Notes under the pieces: model-generated | Told to the model about the DNA's origin: nothing | The model's input: only the letters and a program-made list of their open reading frames with translations | Database searches by the model: none | Part shown: positions 16,671 through 25,753 of the stretch, in pieces | How positions within the stretch are numbered: the stretch's first letter is position 1 | Layout: each line of letters begins with the position of its first letter | Assembly: GCA_963665865.2 (NCBI GenBank) | Contig: CAXXWF010000001.1 | Location: 806,001 to 870,000 of the forward strand | Direction: 5' to 3' | Source of the DNA: PHAA01 sp963665865 | GTDB taxonomy: Bacteria; Bacillota; Syntrophomonadia; Syntrophomonadales; Syntrophomonadaceae | DNA: 64,000 nt | Made by a program: the position numbers and the translations under genes

Positions 16671-18467
16671 CTAGGTTAAAGAAGTCGGGTTGTCTATTGG
16701 GGCACTGAATTTTTGTAGTATTTTGTACCACTTAATGAAGCTGTCAATTAGTATAGCAACGACCAAGACGATAGTGAGGATGGCAATCGTGGTCAGCAGC
16801 ATATTCTTTTGCGGAATATATATGGTGACTACATTTAGATACCCTGCGGCTAAAGTCGTAACAGCGAGAAATAACATAGGTACCAGGGTGACCCAGGCAT
16901 ACTGGGATTTGCCATGATTCAACAAATAGGTTGTGCCTATGGCCAGGGCGATAGTAGCGAGAAGTTGGTTGGTTATACCAAACAATGGCCAAATAGTAGC
17001 AATACTCCCTCCATATACCAGGTATCCCCAGCTAAAGGAGATCAGTCCGCTGGTTATGATCACCCCAGGCCACCATTTGACATCACCAAATGGTTTGAAG
17101 AATACGCCCCCTGCTTCCTGGAGCAGATAGCGGCCTACCCGGGTACCGGCATCGATGGTGGTAAGAATAAACAGAGCCTCGAACATTATGGCAAAATGAT
17201 ACCAGTAACTCATAAGAAATTTCATGCCCGGAATATTGCCGAAAATACTGGCCATACCAACCGCCAGGGAAACCGCTCCCCCGGTTCTCCCAGCCAGCTC
17301 TTCTCCTACCAGCTGAGACAACATAGGCAGTTCTTTTACCTGCATACCCAGCTTGGCAAAAACCTGGGGACTGGCGTTGATGGCAAAATAATCAGCCGGG
17401 TTTAAATGAGTAGCCGCTATCAGTGCAATGATAGCAACAAATGCTTCGATCAACATCCCCCCATAGCCAATCGGAATGATATCTTTTTCACTGGAAATAA
17501 GCTTAGGAGTAGTGCCGCTTCCAATCAGGGAGTGGAACCCGGAGATGGCGCCACAGGCGATGGTAATAAACATGAAAGGCCAGACCTTTCCTGGGACAAC
17601 GGGGCCACCGCCATGAATGTATTCCGTAACAGCAGGCATCTGCAGGACGGGGTGAACAATTATTACGCCCAGAGCCAGTAAAATGACCGTGCCTATTTTC
17701 ATATAGGTGCTAAGATAGTCTCGCGGTGCCAGCAACAGCCAAACAGGTAAGGCGGCGGCTATAAAACCGTAAGCGGCTAGTATAATTGTCAGTTGTTGCT
17801 TGGTAAAGGTAAGATAGGGTGCCAAACTGGAATTTTGCACAATCGGTCCGAGGATAACTCCCAGAAGGATTAATACTACCCCCAGGACAGTGGCTTCGAC
17901 AATTTTCCCGGGTCTCAGAATTTTCATGTATACTCCAATAAAAAGTGCAATGGGAATGGTTATGCCTACCGTAAAGGTACCCCAGGGGCTGTTAAACAGA
18001 GCATTGACTACCGCCAGGGCCAATCCGGCCATTGCTACAATCAAGATCAAGATTACAGCAATGGAAGTAATGACCCCTGAGAAACTGCCTAGTTCTTTCT
18101 TGGCGATTTCCGCCAGGGACAAACCGTCATAGCGAACGGAAGCAAAAAGAATAACTACATCATGTACTGCCCCGGCCATGACCGCACCTATCAAAATCCA
18201 TAGAACACCTGGCAGGTATCCAAATTGGGCTGCCAGTATCGGGCCGATTAACGGTCCGGCCCCGGCGATAGCGGCAAAATGGTGCCCCATAACCACCCAC
18301 CGGTTCATAGGTACATAGTCGTGATCGTCATTGAGGCGCACAGCCGGTGTAGTCTTATCAGCATCAATGCCCAAGACCTTGGCCCCCAGAAATGCGCCAT
18401 ACAATCGGTAGGCCAGCACCAGGACTAGTGCTGAAACAACAACCAGGTAAATAGCCTTCAAATTCAT
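16671..18467 (-). CDS. cstA: CstA-family carbon starvation / pyruvate or peptide transporter
   Basis: 598 residues with about 15-16 hydrophobic helices, an inner-membrane transporter. The family marks are visible: YVPMNRWVVMGHHFAAIAGAGPLIGPILAAQFGYLPG near 51, GAVMAGAVHDVVILFASVRYDG near 97, and the CstA core ACGAISGFHSLIGSGTTPKLIS near 305. Family members import pyruvate in enterobacteria and are linked to peptide use during starvation. Shorter than E. coli CstA but normal for Clostridia. An imperfect repeat AACATGTAAATATGTT lies upstream (18499-18514). Confidence 0.93.
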   Translation of the reverse strand: MNLKAIYLVVVSALVLVLAYRLYGAFLGAKVLGIDADKTTPAVRLNDDHDYVPMNRWVVMGHHFAAIAGAGPLIGPILAAQFGYLPGVLWILIGAVMAGAVHDVVILFASVRYDGLSLAEIAKKELGSFSGVITSIAVILILIVAMAGLALAVVNALFNSPWGTFTVGITIPIALFIGVYMKILRPGKIVEATVLGVVLILLGVILGPIVQNSSLAPYLTFTKQQLTIILAAYGFIAAALPVWLLLAPRDYLSTYMKIGTVILLALGVIIVHPVLQMPAVTEYIHGGGPVVPGKVWPFMFITIACGAISGFHSLIGSGTTPKLISSEKDIIPIGYGGMLIEAFVAIIALIAATHLNPADYFAINASPQVFAKLGMQVKELPMLSQLVGEELAGRTGGAVSLAVGMASIFGNIPGMKFLMSYWYHFAIMFEALFILTTIDAGTRVGRYLLQEAGGVFFKPFGDVKWWPGVIITSGLISFSWGYLVYGGSIATIWPLFGITNQLLATIALAIGTTYLLNHGKSQYAWVTLVPMLFLAVTTLAAGYLNVVTIYIPQKNMLLTTIAILTIVLVVAILIDSFIKWYKILQKFSAPIDNPTSLT

Positions 18468-18618
18468 CGCTCCTATTTTTTTCCATAATTATAATGCAAA
18501 ACATGTAAATATGTTATAGAAAAATTGATATAACTTGAGTGATGCGGTTAATAAACGCTATTTTACACCTTTTTGTCGACCGCGAAGGTTAGCCTATCAG
18601 CCTGGATAGAAAGATTAG

Positions 18619-18638
18619 CGGTGCTTGGCACCGTTTTT
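18619..18638 (+). terminator. Terminator-like hairpin facing plus strand
   Basis: CGGTGC-TTG-GCACCG followed directly by TTTTT and, after GGG, TTTT. As a terminator it points rightward, yet both flanking genes (cstA, CoA-disulfide reductase) run leftward. It may end a small plus-strand RNA from the 176-base gap, or serve the leftward gene despite a poor tail (CTAATCTTT) in that direction. Confidence 0.5.
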
Positions 18639-18643
18639 GGGTT

Positions 18644-20293
18644 TTATTTAAGGTATTGGTACAGACCATAACCCCCGCTAATGTTCTTTACATTGTCGTA
18701 TCCCTTTTGTTTGAGGATACGGGTTACGATATAACTCCTCAGGCCCTGTCCGCAATATACCAAAATTTCTTGGTCTCTGGGAATTTCACTCAAACGATCA
18801 CGCACCTCATCGACAGGAATGTTGAAGGCCTCTTCAACCGCGCCTTGCTTAAATTCGTTGGCAGTGCGGGCGTCGATAAGGAACGCTCCCTGCCTGACAT
18901 GGTCGGCTACATCAACCCAATGGATTACGGAGACATCTCCGTTAACGATATTAGCAGCGGCATAAGCCAGCATATTGACAGGATCTTTGGCGGAAGAGAA
19001 CGGCGGAGCATAGGCCAGTTCCAGTTCCTGCAGATCGAATACGGTCATCCCGGCTCGAATGGCAGTGGCGATTACATCTATTCTTTTGTCAACCCCATCC
19101 TGACCAACGATCTGGGCTCCCAGAACTTTACCATCTTGGGGATCAAATAATAATTTAATTGTCATCACACTGCTGCCCGGGTAATAAATAGCGTGAGAAT
19201 TAGGTAGACCATGACAGGCTTGAAAGGACAATCCCAACTTGCGCAGGGTCTTTTCGTTCTTGCCGGTGGCGGCCACGGTCATGTCCATAACCTTGACTAT
19301 AGCTGTACCTTGGGCACCACTATATTTGCTCGGACGTCCGCACAGGTTATTGGCAATCAGCCATCCCTGGCGGTTGGCCGGTGAAGCCAGAGGAAGCAGA
19401 GCATCAAGCCCGGTTACAAAATCTTTGACCTGTACGGCATCTCCAGCCGCATATATAAAGGGATCGGAAGTCCGCATATATTCATCTACCAGAATTCCTC
19501 CGGTTGAGCCTATAGCCAGTCCAGCATCTTTTGCCAGCCCTACTTCAGGCTTGACCCCGATCCCAAGAATAACCATGTCTGCTGGTATAACCTCACCACT
19601 TGCCAAGGTAACCCTTTCTACGCGTTCGGGGCCATCCAAGGACAGGGCACGATCCGCAAGATGCAGCTCAATGTCTTGACCGCGCAGGTAGGTATGGATT
19701 ATTGCCGCCATTTCTGGATCCAGTGGTCCCATCAACTGATCCGCTGCTTCCACTATCGCCACATCCAGATTGCGCTCATACAGCATTTCGGCCATTTCCA
19801 AACCTACAAATCCACCCCCTAGGATTACTGCCTTTTTCGGGCTATGCAAGTCAATATACTGTTTGATGGCATCGCTGTCTGGTACGTTTCGCACCGAAAA
19901 AACGTTGGGGCGGTCGATGCCCTGAATATTGGGACGGATCGGAGCGGCGCCGGGACAGAGCACCAGATAATCATAGGTCTCCCGATAACTTTCGCCCTTG
20001 ATAGTATCTGTTACCATGATTTCTTTGGTCAGAGGCATTATACGTTCTACAGTTGTGTTGTTTCTAACATCGATGTTAAAGCGCCTGAACATGGATTTAG
20101 GTGTTTGTATCAACAAGCGTTCTCTTTTCTTGATAACATCGCCCACATAGTAGGGGAGACCGCAATTAGCGAAGGATATATATTCTCCGCGTTCGATCAT
20201 TATTATTTGAGCGTCTTCATCCATGCGCCGTAAACGGGCTGCGGCACTGGCTCCAGCAGCCACGCCTCCTACAATAATCACTTTCTTACTCAT
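18644..20293 (-). CDS. CoA-disulfide reductase / NADH oxidase-like flavoprotein with rhodanese domain
   Basis: 549 residues from the ATG at 20293; a 33-base longer frame exists but its ribosome site is too close. N-terminal FAD fold IIVGGVAAGASAAARLRR, redox cysteine in SFANCGLPYYVGD near 43 (single-Cys CoADR type), NAD fold AVILGGGFVGLEMAEML near 152, FAD loop FIYAAGDAVQ near 280. The C-terminal 90 residues are a rhodanese domain with active-site loop YCGQGLR. CoADR-rhodanese fusions reduce CoA disulfide/persulfide or polysulfide with NAD(P)H, which fits thiol protection or sulfur handling in an anaerobe. Confidence 0.9.
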   Translation of the reverse strand: MSKKVIIVGGVAAGASAAARLRRMDEDAQIIMIERGEYISFANCGLPYYVGDVIKKRERLLIQTPKSMFRRFNIDVRNNTTVERIMPLTKEIMVTDTIKGESYRETYDYLVLCPGAAPIRPNIQGIDRPNVFSVRNVPDSDAIKQYIDLHSPKKAVILGGGFVGLEMAEMLYERNLDVAIVEAADQLMGPLDPEMAAIIHTYLRGQDIELHLADRALSLDGPERVERVTLASGEVIPADMVILGIGVKPEVGLAKDAGLAIGSTGGILVDEYMRTSDPFIYAAGDAVQVKDFVTGLDALLPLASPANRQGWLIANNLCGRPSKYSGAQGTAIVKVMDMTVAATGKNEKTLRKLGLSFQACHGLPNSHAIYYPGSSVMTIKLLFDPQDGKVLGAQIVGQDGVDKRIDVIATAIRAGMTVFDLQELELAYAPPFSSAKDPVNMLAYAAANIVNGDVSVIHWVDVADHVRQGAFLIDARTANEFKQGAVEEAFNIPVDEVRDRLSEIPRDQEILVYCGQGLRSYIVTRILKQKGYDNVKNISGGYGLYQYLK

Positions 20294-21030
20294 GTTTATT
20301 ACCTGGTTATTCAGACCTACATTCACCTAAGAAGATGGTTAGTAGATCAGCCTGCCAGGTCTCCACCTGCCTTTCCTCGAATATTGATAATAAACCAAAA
20401 ATAGACTCGAACAATGCACTGTGACATCAAAAATAATGCAAATTGGCATCATTTTTGCCTGACGGACAAACAATGACAATAGTTGATTAGAGACAATAAC
20501 GCCGTTAAAAAGGGATTTGTAACCATGATGCAACAATTTTAAAATCCGGTACATTTCTTGCATAAATATTAACTATTAAAGGATTCTGTATGATCCGCTT
20601 GCTTGTTCAGAAATAATAGTTATTTTTCATGCCTAAGCTTATTCTACGTCATTCACGGTTAGGATACGAGTCGAATAATCAGTTTTGTTCCAGAGTTAGT
20701 ATCATATATGTTCTGGGACATACTAGTATTGGGTTGATATCCAACCAGTTATACATAGGCCAATGTATAAACAGATTAATTTTTAGATAGAAGGGGGGGT
20801 ATTGATTGTAGGCATTGCCTTGATTTGGTTTGGCAAACCTAATATCTAAAAACGGTTGAACTAACGACTGAGAAGTAGTGCATTTCTATCCTTAGTGCAT
20901 TGCAAGACCCAAGGGATTGTCTAACAGATTGCCATTCTTTCTATAGAAAAGATATGTGGAAGGTATACTGGGTTGAGTGGAACTAGATTATAAGCTAGAT
21001 ATAAACGAAATATATTGAGGAGGCTGTTGC
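20294..21030. other. 737-base intergenic region before the CoA-transferase gene
   Basis: No convincing protein gene. It holds a -24/-12 promoter-like site (20443-20459), a 15-codon open frame behind a G7 ribosome site (TTG 20802 to TAA 20849, reading MIVGIALIWFGKPNI) and several short inverted repeats. A 74-codon minus-strand frame at 20339-20563 has no ribosome site and is not called. The length suggests a long 5' leader or upstream activator sites. Confidence 0.5.
20443..20459 (+). promoter_or_regulatory. Sigma-54 (-24/-12) promoter candidate
   Basis: TTGGCATCATTTTTGCC has the obligatory GG and GC 10 bases apart (20445-20446 and 20457-20458) and agrees with TTGGCAC-N5-TTGC apart from one base. 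It points toward the CoA-transferase, whose start is about 560 bases beyond the expected transcript start. The TGTAACA palindrome seen before the other two sigma-54 promoters is absent here. Confidence 0.55.
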
Positions 21031-22365
21031 ATGAGTTTTGAGGAAATGTATAAAAGTAAACTGATATCTGCTGCCGACGCAGCTAAAAAAGTTAAATCTG
21101 GAGATTGGGTAGATTACGGTTGGTGTGTATGCCATTCCTATGCAGTTGACAAAGCCATTGCCGAAAGAGCCAGCGAACTGACTGATGTTAAGTTCTGGGG
21201 CGGCGTTACCATGTGGATGCCGGCTGTTTTCCAAACTGAGAATGCTGCCGATCGTTTCACCTGGAACTCCTGGCATTGCTCCGGAGTTGACCGGAAAATC
21301 AATGATATGGGCTGCGGTTTCTATGCCCCCATTCGTTATTCTGAAGTGCCCAGATACTACCGGGAAAATGTCGAGGCTATCGATGTAGCCATATGTCAGG
21401 TAACACCAATGGACAGCGCTGGCTATTTTAATTTCAGCTGTTCACCTTCCCATCAGATTGCCACCTTCGATGTATCAAAAATCAAGATTGTTGAAGTAAA
21501 TAAGAATATGCCCCGTGGACTTGGTGGCAGTGATGTAGGTATTCATGTATCCCAAGTAGACTTCATCGTTGAAGGCCCCAATCAGGCTCTGCCTCAATTA
21601 GGTTCTGCTGCTCCAACTGATGTTGATATAAAGGTTGCTAATTTAATCGTGGAAGAAATTCCGAACGGTGCCTGCCTGCAATTAGGCATCGGCGGGATGC
21701 CCAATACCGTTGGTTCACTGATTGCTGAGTCAGACCTTAAGGATTTGGGTGTTCATACCGAAATGTATGTAGATGCTTTTGTTGATATATCAAATGCTGG
21801 TAAAATTAATGGTATGAAGAAGAACATTGACAAAGGCCGCCAGTCTTATGCGTTTGCTGCCGGTACCCAGAAGCTCTATGATTATATCAACGATAATCCA
21901 TCAATTATGGCCAGCACGGTTGATTATACCAATGACCCCTGCGTGATAGGCCAGCTCGATAACTTTATGTCCATCAACAACGCTGTAGAAATCGACCTTT
22001 TTGGTCAAGTCAGCGCTGAATCTTCCGGAACCAAACAAATTAGCGGTACCGGCGGACAGCTCGACTTTGTTATGGGTGCATATCGCTCCAAAGGCGGCAA
22101 GAGCTTTATCTGTCTGTCTTCAGCATATGGCAAGGCCGGAGCACCTAAATCCCGTATCGTTCCCACCATGGCTCCGGGAACTATTTCCACCGACCCCCGT
22201 ACTACCACCATGTTTGTGGTAACCGAGTACGGCAAGGTTAATCTGAAAGGTAAGGCAACCTGGCAGAGAGCTGAAGCCCTGATTTCCGTGGCTCATCCCG
22301 ATTTCCGTGATCAACTGATTAAAGATGCGGAAGCTATGAAGATTTGGCGGAGAAGCAACAAATAG
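21031..22365 (+). CDS. Acyl-CoA:acetate/4-hydroxybutyrate-type CoA-transferase
   Basis: 444 residues of the acetyl-CoA hydrolase/transferase family (class I, Cat/But type), swapping CoA between an acyl-CoA such as butyryl-CoA and acetate. The N-terminal half contains NMPRGLGGSDVGIHVSQVDFIVEG; the C-terminal half has the catalytic glutamate in AVEIDLFGQVSAES near 315, followed by GTGGQLDFVMGAYRSKGGKSFI for CoA. AGGAGG precedes the ATG. Single gene between its long leader and a terminator. Such enzymes are prominent in butyrate-forming and syntrophic butyrate-oxidising Clostridia; the exact acyl group cannot be read from sequence. Confidence 0.9.
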   Translation: MSFEEMYKSKLISAADAAKKVKSGDWVDYGWCVCHSYAVDKAIAERASELTDVKFWGGVTMWMPAVFQTENAADRFTWNSWHCSGVDRKINDMGCGFYAPIRYSEVPRYYRENVEAIDVAICQVTPMDSAGYFNFSCSPSHQIATFDVSKIKIVEVNKNMPRGLGGSDVGIHVSQVDFIVEGPNQALPQLGSAAPTDVDIKVANLIVEEIPNGACLQLGIGGMPNTVGSLIAESDLKDLGVHTEMYVDAFVDISNAGKINGMKKNIDKGRQSYAFAAGTQKLYDYINDNPSIMASTVDYTNDPCVIGQLDNFMSINNAVEIDLFGQVSAESSGTKQISGTGGQLDFVMGAYRSKGGKSFICLSSAYGKAGAPKSRIVPTMAPGTISTDPRTTTMFVVTEYGKVNLKGKATWQRAEALISVAHPDFRDQLIKDAEAMKIWRRSNK

Positions 22366-22413
22366 TTTTTTGACAGGTAACATTAGAAACACATACTCTA
22401 TATGAATTTGATG

Positions 22414-22447
22414 AATTCGGTGGATTATTATCCACCGAATTTTTTTC
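22414..22447 (+). terminator. Terminator of the CoA-transferase gene
   Basis: Stem AATTCGGTGGA / TCCACCGAATT with loop TTATTA and a run of seven T residues (22440-22446), about 50 bases after the stop. Confidence 0.93.
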
Positions 22448-22507
22448 GGCAAAAATCAGCGTAATTAGAGTTATAAGCCCTTACACGCTCTGAAATCTTA
22501 CACATTG

Positions 22508-22516
22508 TGGTATAAT
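22508..22516 (+). promoter_or_regulatory. Extended -10 promoter
   Basis: TGGTATAAT, a perfect TATAAT with TGn extension and no strong -35, 30 bases before the start of the ene-reductase-like gene. Confidence 0.65.
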
Positions 22517-22546
22517 TATTAATACTACATACAAGGAAGTGTTGTC

Positions 22547-24493
22547 ATGAACAGTCTATTTCCCGCACTTTTTAAACCGGGTTTCATTGGTACAACCTGG
22601 GTCCGCAACCGCATTGTCATGGCACCCATGGTTACCAATTTCGCTTATACCAATGGTGAGGTGAGTGAACCCCTTATCGCATACTATGCTGCCCGTGCTC
22701 AGGGCGGAGCAGGACTTATTATTATCGAAGCTGCATGTGTAACTGAAGACTCGGGCAGAGAGGGTTTTGGCCAGCTGCAGATTTCCCATCCTCGTTATGT
22801 GATGGGGTTGAATCGTCTCAACGAAGCCATCAAAGCATATGGCAGCCGTACCATAATTCAGCTGTTTCATGCCGGCCGCCAAACCTCCAGCGATATTAAC
22901 GGCAGTCAGCCTGTTGCCCCTTCCCCCATAACCTGTAACATAACCAGAGAAGAACCACACGAGCTGACTACCCTGGAGGTAAAACAAATAATAAACCAGT
23001 TTATTGCCGCAGCTCATTATGCCCAGCGCGCTGGTTTTGACGGAATTGAGCTGCATGCTGCTCACGGTTATCTAATAAACCAGTTTTTATCTCCGCATAC
23101 GAATCATCGCCAGGACGAATACGGAGGCAGCCTGGCAAACCGCCAGCGGTTCCTGCTGGAGATAGTAACCGAAATTAAAGAGGTTTTGCCCGAGATGACG
23201 ATATCAGTACGCCTTAATATAGATGACTTTATTCCCGGCGGCCTGGAATTAGAAGAAAGTCTTGAAATATGCAAGAGTTTGGAAAATGCCGGTGTGGACA
23301 TAATTAACTGTTCCAGCGGCACCTATGAATCTGGCTTAAAAAGCATAGAACCAGCATCATACGAGCAGGGCTGGCGGGTATACCTGGCTGAAGCGGTGAA
23401 AAAGGCTGTAAATATCCCCGTGATTACAGGGGGGATGATTCGCCAACCCGAATTTGCTAATCAGGTTTTGGCAGATAAAAAGGCAGATTTTATTTTCCTG
23501 GGCCGTAGCCTGCTGGCAGATCCACAATGGCCCAATAAAGCTCTTCACAATCAAGTGGCTGACATAAGGCCATGCATAAGCTGCAACAATTGTATCAACA
23601 ACAATTTCAAAGGTCTGGGAATTAGATGCACCGTAAATCCGTTTACCGGTCGGGAGAGTATGCTGGCGAAGGCTACATCAATTAAACAACCGGCGAAAGC
23701 GGTGGTCGTTGGGGGGGGGCCGGCAGGTATAGAGGCTGCTCTTTCATTGTGTCGCCATGGCTTTAAGGTAGCATTGTATGAAAAGGAAAACCGATTAGGA
23801 GGATTCATGAACCAGGCGGGAATGCCGCCTCATAAAGAGCAGATAAATCTCTGGCGGGACTATATGCTGAGGGAGCTGGACAAGTCTGGTGCGGACGTTA
23901 TTTCCGCTCAGGAATTTACTGTGGCTGCCCTTGAAGCTCTAAGGCCTGACATCTTGGTTATCGCGACTGGCTCAACCGCAGTTCATCCTAATATTAAAGG
24001 CAGCAAACAAAATGCGGGTGTGGAAGCAATAGAGATATTAAATGGAAATATTGATATGTCTGGGAAGGAGATACTCATAATCGGAGGTGGCAGTACCGGC
24101 TGCGAGACAGCAGATTATCTGAGCAGCACAGCTAAAGGAATTACGGTTATCGAAAAAGGATCATCCCTTGCAGCTGATGCAGAGCGAAAGAACCGACGTT
24201 CTCTCCTAAATCGCTTAAATAGTGCCGGGGTTAAGACCAAAACCGGAGTACAGGTAGTGGAACTGATGCCCGGGCACGTGCGTATTAATCATAACGAAGC
24301 TGAGGAAATCCTGGCAGCTGATTGTGTCGTTTGGGCAACCGGTTTCAAATCCAACGATGGGCTTTTTAAACTTGCCCAAGAAATAATCCCTTATGTTTTC
24401 CTCATCGGTGATGCCCTTAAAGTACGAGGCTTTAAAGAAGCCGTACTGGAAGGCGAAATGCTGGGTAATATTGTTACTGGATTATTGAACTAA
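22547..24493 (+). CDS. Old-yellow-enzyme-family NADH:flavin oxidoreductase (2,4-dienoyl-CoA reductase type)
   Basis: 648 residues, three-domain FadH/BaiCD-like enzyme reducing activated double bonds. N-terminal FMN TIM barrel (RIVMAPMVTNFA; AAHYAQRAGFDGIELHAAHGYLINQFLSPHTNHRQDEYGGSL near 155), a [4Fe-4S] motif CISCNNCINNNFKGLGIRC near 345, then FAD fold AVVVGGGPAGIEAALSL near 385 and NAD fold ILIIGGGSTGCETADYL near 505. The natural substrate is unknown; it could act on an enoyl-CoA linked to the CoA-transferase or on a xenobiotic. It is followed after 22 bases by rnhB. Confidence 0.92.
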   Translation: MNSLFPALFKPGFIGTTWVRNRIVMAPMVTNFAYTNGEVSEPLIAYYAARAQGGAGLIIIEAACVTEDSGREGFGQLQISHPRYVMGLNRLNEAIKAYGSRTIIQLFHAGRQTSSDINGSQPVAPSPITCNITREEPHELTTLEVKQIINQFIAAAHYAQRAGFDGIELHAAHGYLINQFLSPHTNHRQDEYGGSLANRQRFLLEIVTEIKEVLPEMTISVRLNIDDFIPGGLELEESLEICKSLENAGVDIINCSSGTYESGLKSIEPASYEQGWRVYLAEAVKKAVNIPVITGGMIRQPEFANQVLADKKADFIFLGRSLLADPQWPNKALHNQVADIRPCISCNNCINNNFKGLGIRCTVNPFTGRESMLAKATSIKQPAKAVVVGGGPAGIEAALSLCRHGFKVALYEKENRLGGFMNQAGMPPHKEQINLWRDYMLRELDKSGADVISAQEFTVAALEALRPDILVIATGSTAVHPNIKGSKQNAGVEAIEILNGNIDMSGKEILIIGGGSTGCETADYLSSTAKGITVIEKGSSLAADAERKNRRSLLNRLNSAGVKTKTGVQVVELMPGHVRINHNEAEEILAADCVVWATGFKSNDGLFKLAQEIIPYVFLIGDALKVRGFKEAVLEGEMLGNIVTGLLN

Positions 24494-24515
24494 AGTTAGG
24501 TGGTTGAAGAATTTA

Positions 24516-25199
24516 ATGGTGCGCACAGCTACTGATACCGAGGGCGAAACGCAGCGGATTGAAAAATTAAAATATTACGAATACGGTGCCTATAGGGAAG
24601 GCTATCAAATGGTGGCCGGAATTGACGAAGTGGGTCGCGGACCGCTTGCCGGTCCGGTAGTAGTGGCAGCGGTTATACTTCCTCCTAACTTTTTCCTCCC
24701 CGGAGTCAATGATTCCAAGCTGGTAAGCGAAAAAAACCGACGGCAAATGGCTGGGGAAATTAAGAAGGGAGCCTTGGCTTGGTCAATTGTTATGATTTCT
24801 TCCCGCCGGATTGATCAGAAAAATATATTGCAGGCTACTAAAGAGGCAATGCGCATTGCCATACATGAACTCACCCCCAGACCTGATTTTATCTTGGTTG
24901 ATGCGGTTAATATACCTGATTTAGCCATAAAACAATATCCAATTATTAAAGGAGACACCCTGAGTATATCTATTGCCTGCGCATCAATTATTGCCAAGGT
25001 CGAGAGGGACCAGGTAATGCAGAACTATGACACTATGTACCCTGGTTACGGTCTGGCTCGGCATAAAGGTTATGCGACCCGGGAACATATCATCGCGTTG
25101 CAGAATCTTGGACCTACACCTATTCATCGGTGTAGTTTTGAACCGGTCAAAACCATGTTGGGGAGCCAGCATGGAGTGCAGCCCAGTCTCTTTGAATGA
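24516..25199 (+). CDS. rnhB: Ribonuclease HII
   Basis: 227 residues from the ATG at 24516 (a TTG at 24504 directly touches the AGGTGG, so it is less likely). It removes RNA from RNA/DNA hybrids and single misincorporated ribonucleotides. Catalytic acidic residues are visible in AGIDEVGRGPLAGPVVVAAV, NDSKLVSEKNRR and DFILVDAVNIP. It contains the usual SIACASIIAKVERDQVM segment. Head of the rnhB-yraN-folD order. Confidence 0.95.
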   Translation: MVRTATDTEGETQRIEKLKYYEYGAYREGYQMVAGIDEVGRGPLAGPVVVAAVILPPNFFLPGVNDSKLVSEKNRRQMAGEIKKGALAWSIVMISSRRIDQKNILQATKEAMRIAIHELTPRPDFILVDAVNIPDLAIKQYPIIKGDTLSISIACASIIAKVERDQVMQNYDTMYPGYGLARHKGYATREHIIALQNLGPTPIHRCSFEPVKTMLGSQHGVQPSLFE

Positions 25200-25296
25200 G
25201 CTAATTAGAAAATAGACGAACTTAAGCAGCTCCATACCAAAAGCATAATACTTAACACTTTGTCCAAGTATAGAACTGTCAAGAGGTGAGGATAGG

Positions 25297-25653
25297 GTGA
25301 AGAATGCCAGAATAAAGCTTGGCAGCCAGGGTGAGGATATCGCCGCTAAATATCTCCAAAGTCAGGGGTATAAGATCCTGCAAAGAAATTTCCGCAGCCG
25401 CTATGGAGAAATAGATATCATCTGCAGGTGGGAACAAACAGTCATCTTTGTTGAGGTAAAGACTCGCACCAATGACGGTTTTGGTTCTCCTGAAGAATCC
25501 ATTACCAAAACCAAGCAACAACGTATTCATAAGGTGGCCCTCATTTATTTGGAGACATATCCATATTCCTTTCAGGAAATTCGTTTTGATGTAATTGGTA
25601 TATTAATGGATGGCAGTGAGCCCAAGCTTAATCATCTGGAAGCTGCGTTCTAG
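25297..25653 (+). CDS. yraN: YraN/UPF0102-family nuclease-fold protein
   Basis: 118 residues, GTG start after GAGGTGAGGATAGG. The family has a PD-(D/E)XK-like Holliday-junction-resolvase fold; the motif GEIDIICRWEQTVIFVEVKTRTNDGFGSPEES carries the E, D and ExK residues. Its role is uncertain, with a DNA-related one suspected. It lies downstream of rnhB as in many bacteria. Confidence 0.92.
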   Translation: MKNARIKLGSQGEDIAAKYLQSQGYKILQRNFRSRYGEIDIICRWEQTVIFVEVKTRTNDGFGSPEESITKTKQQRIHKVALIYLETYPYSFQEIRFDVIGILMDGSEPKLNHLEAAF

Positions 25654-25753
25654 CCTTAATTATTATTTATTTACTATTTATGGGCATGTCTATGCATTCA
25701 TCGACATTTTTTGTTATTATGTATTGGTATTAAAATTTCCGGGAGGGGAAACA

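Noticed and set aside
18612..18630. Sigma-54 promoter at TTGGCACCGTTTTTGGG
   Set aside because: The -24 half fits but the -12 GC is GG, and the sequence is better explained as the 3' arm and T tail of a terminator hairpin.
20339..20563. 74-codon minus-strand open frame
   Set aside because: No ribosome site, no recognisable family, and it overlaps the sigma-54-like promoter.
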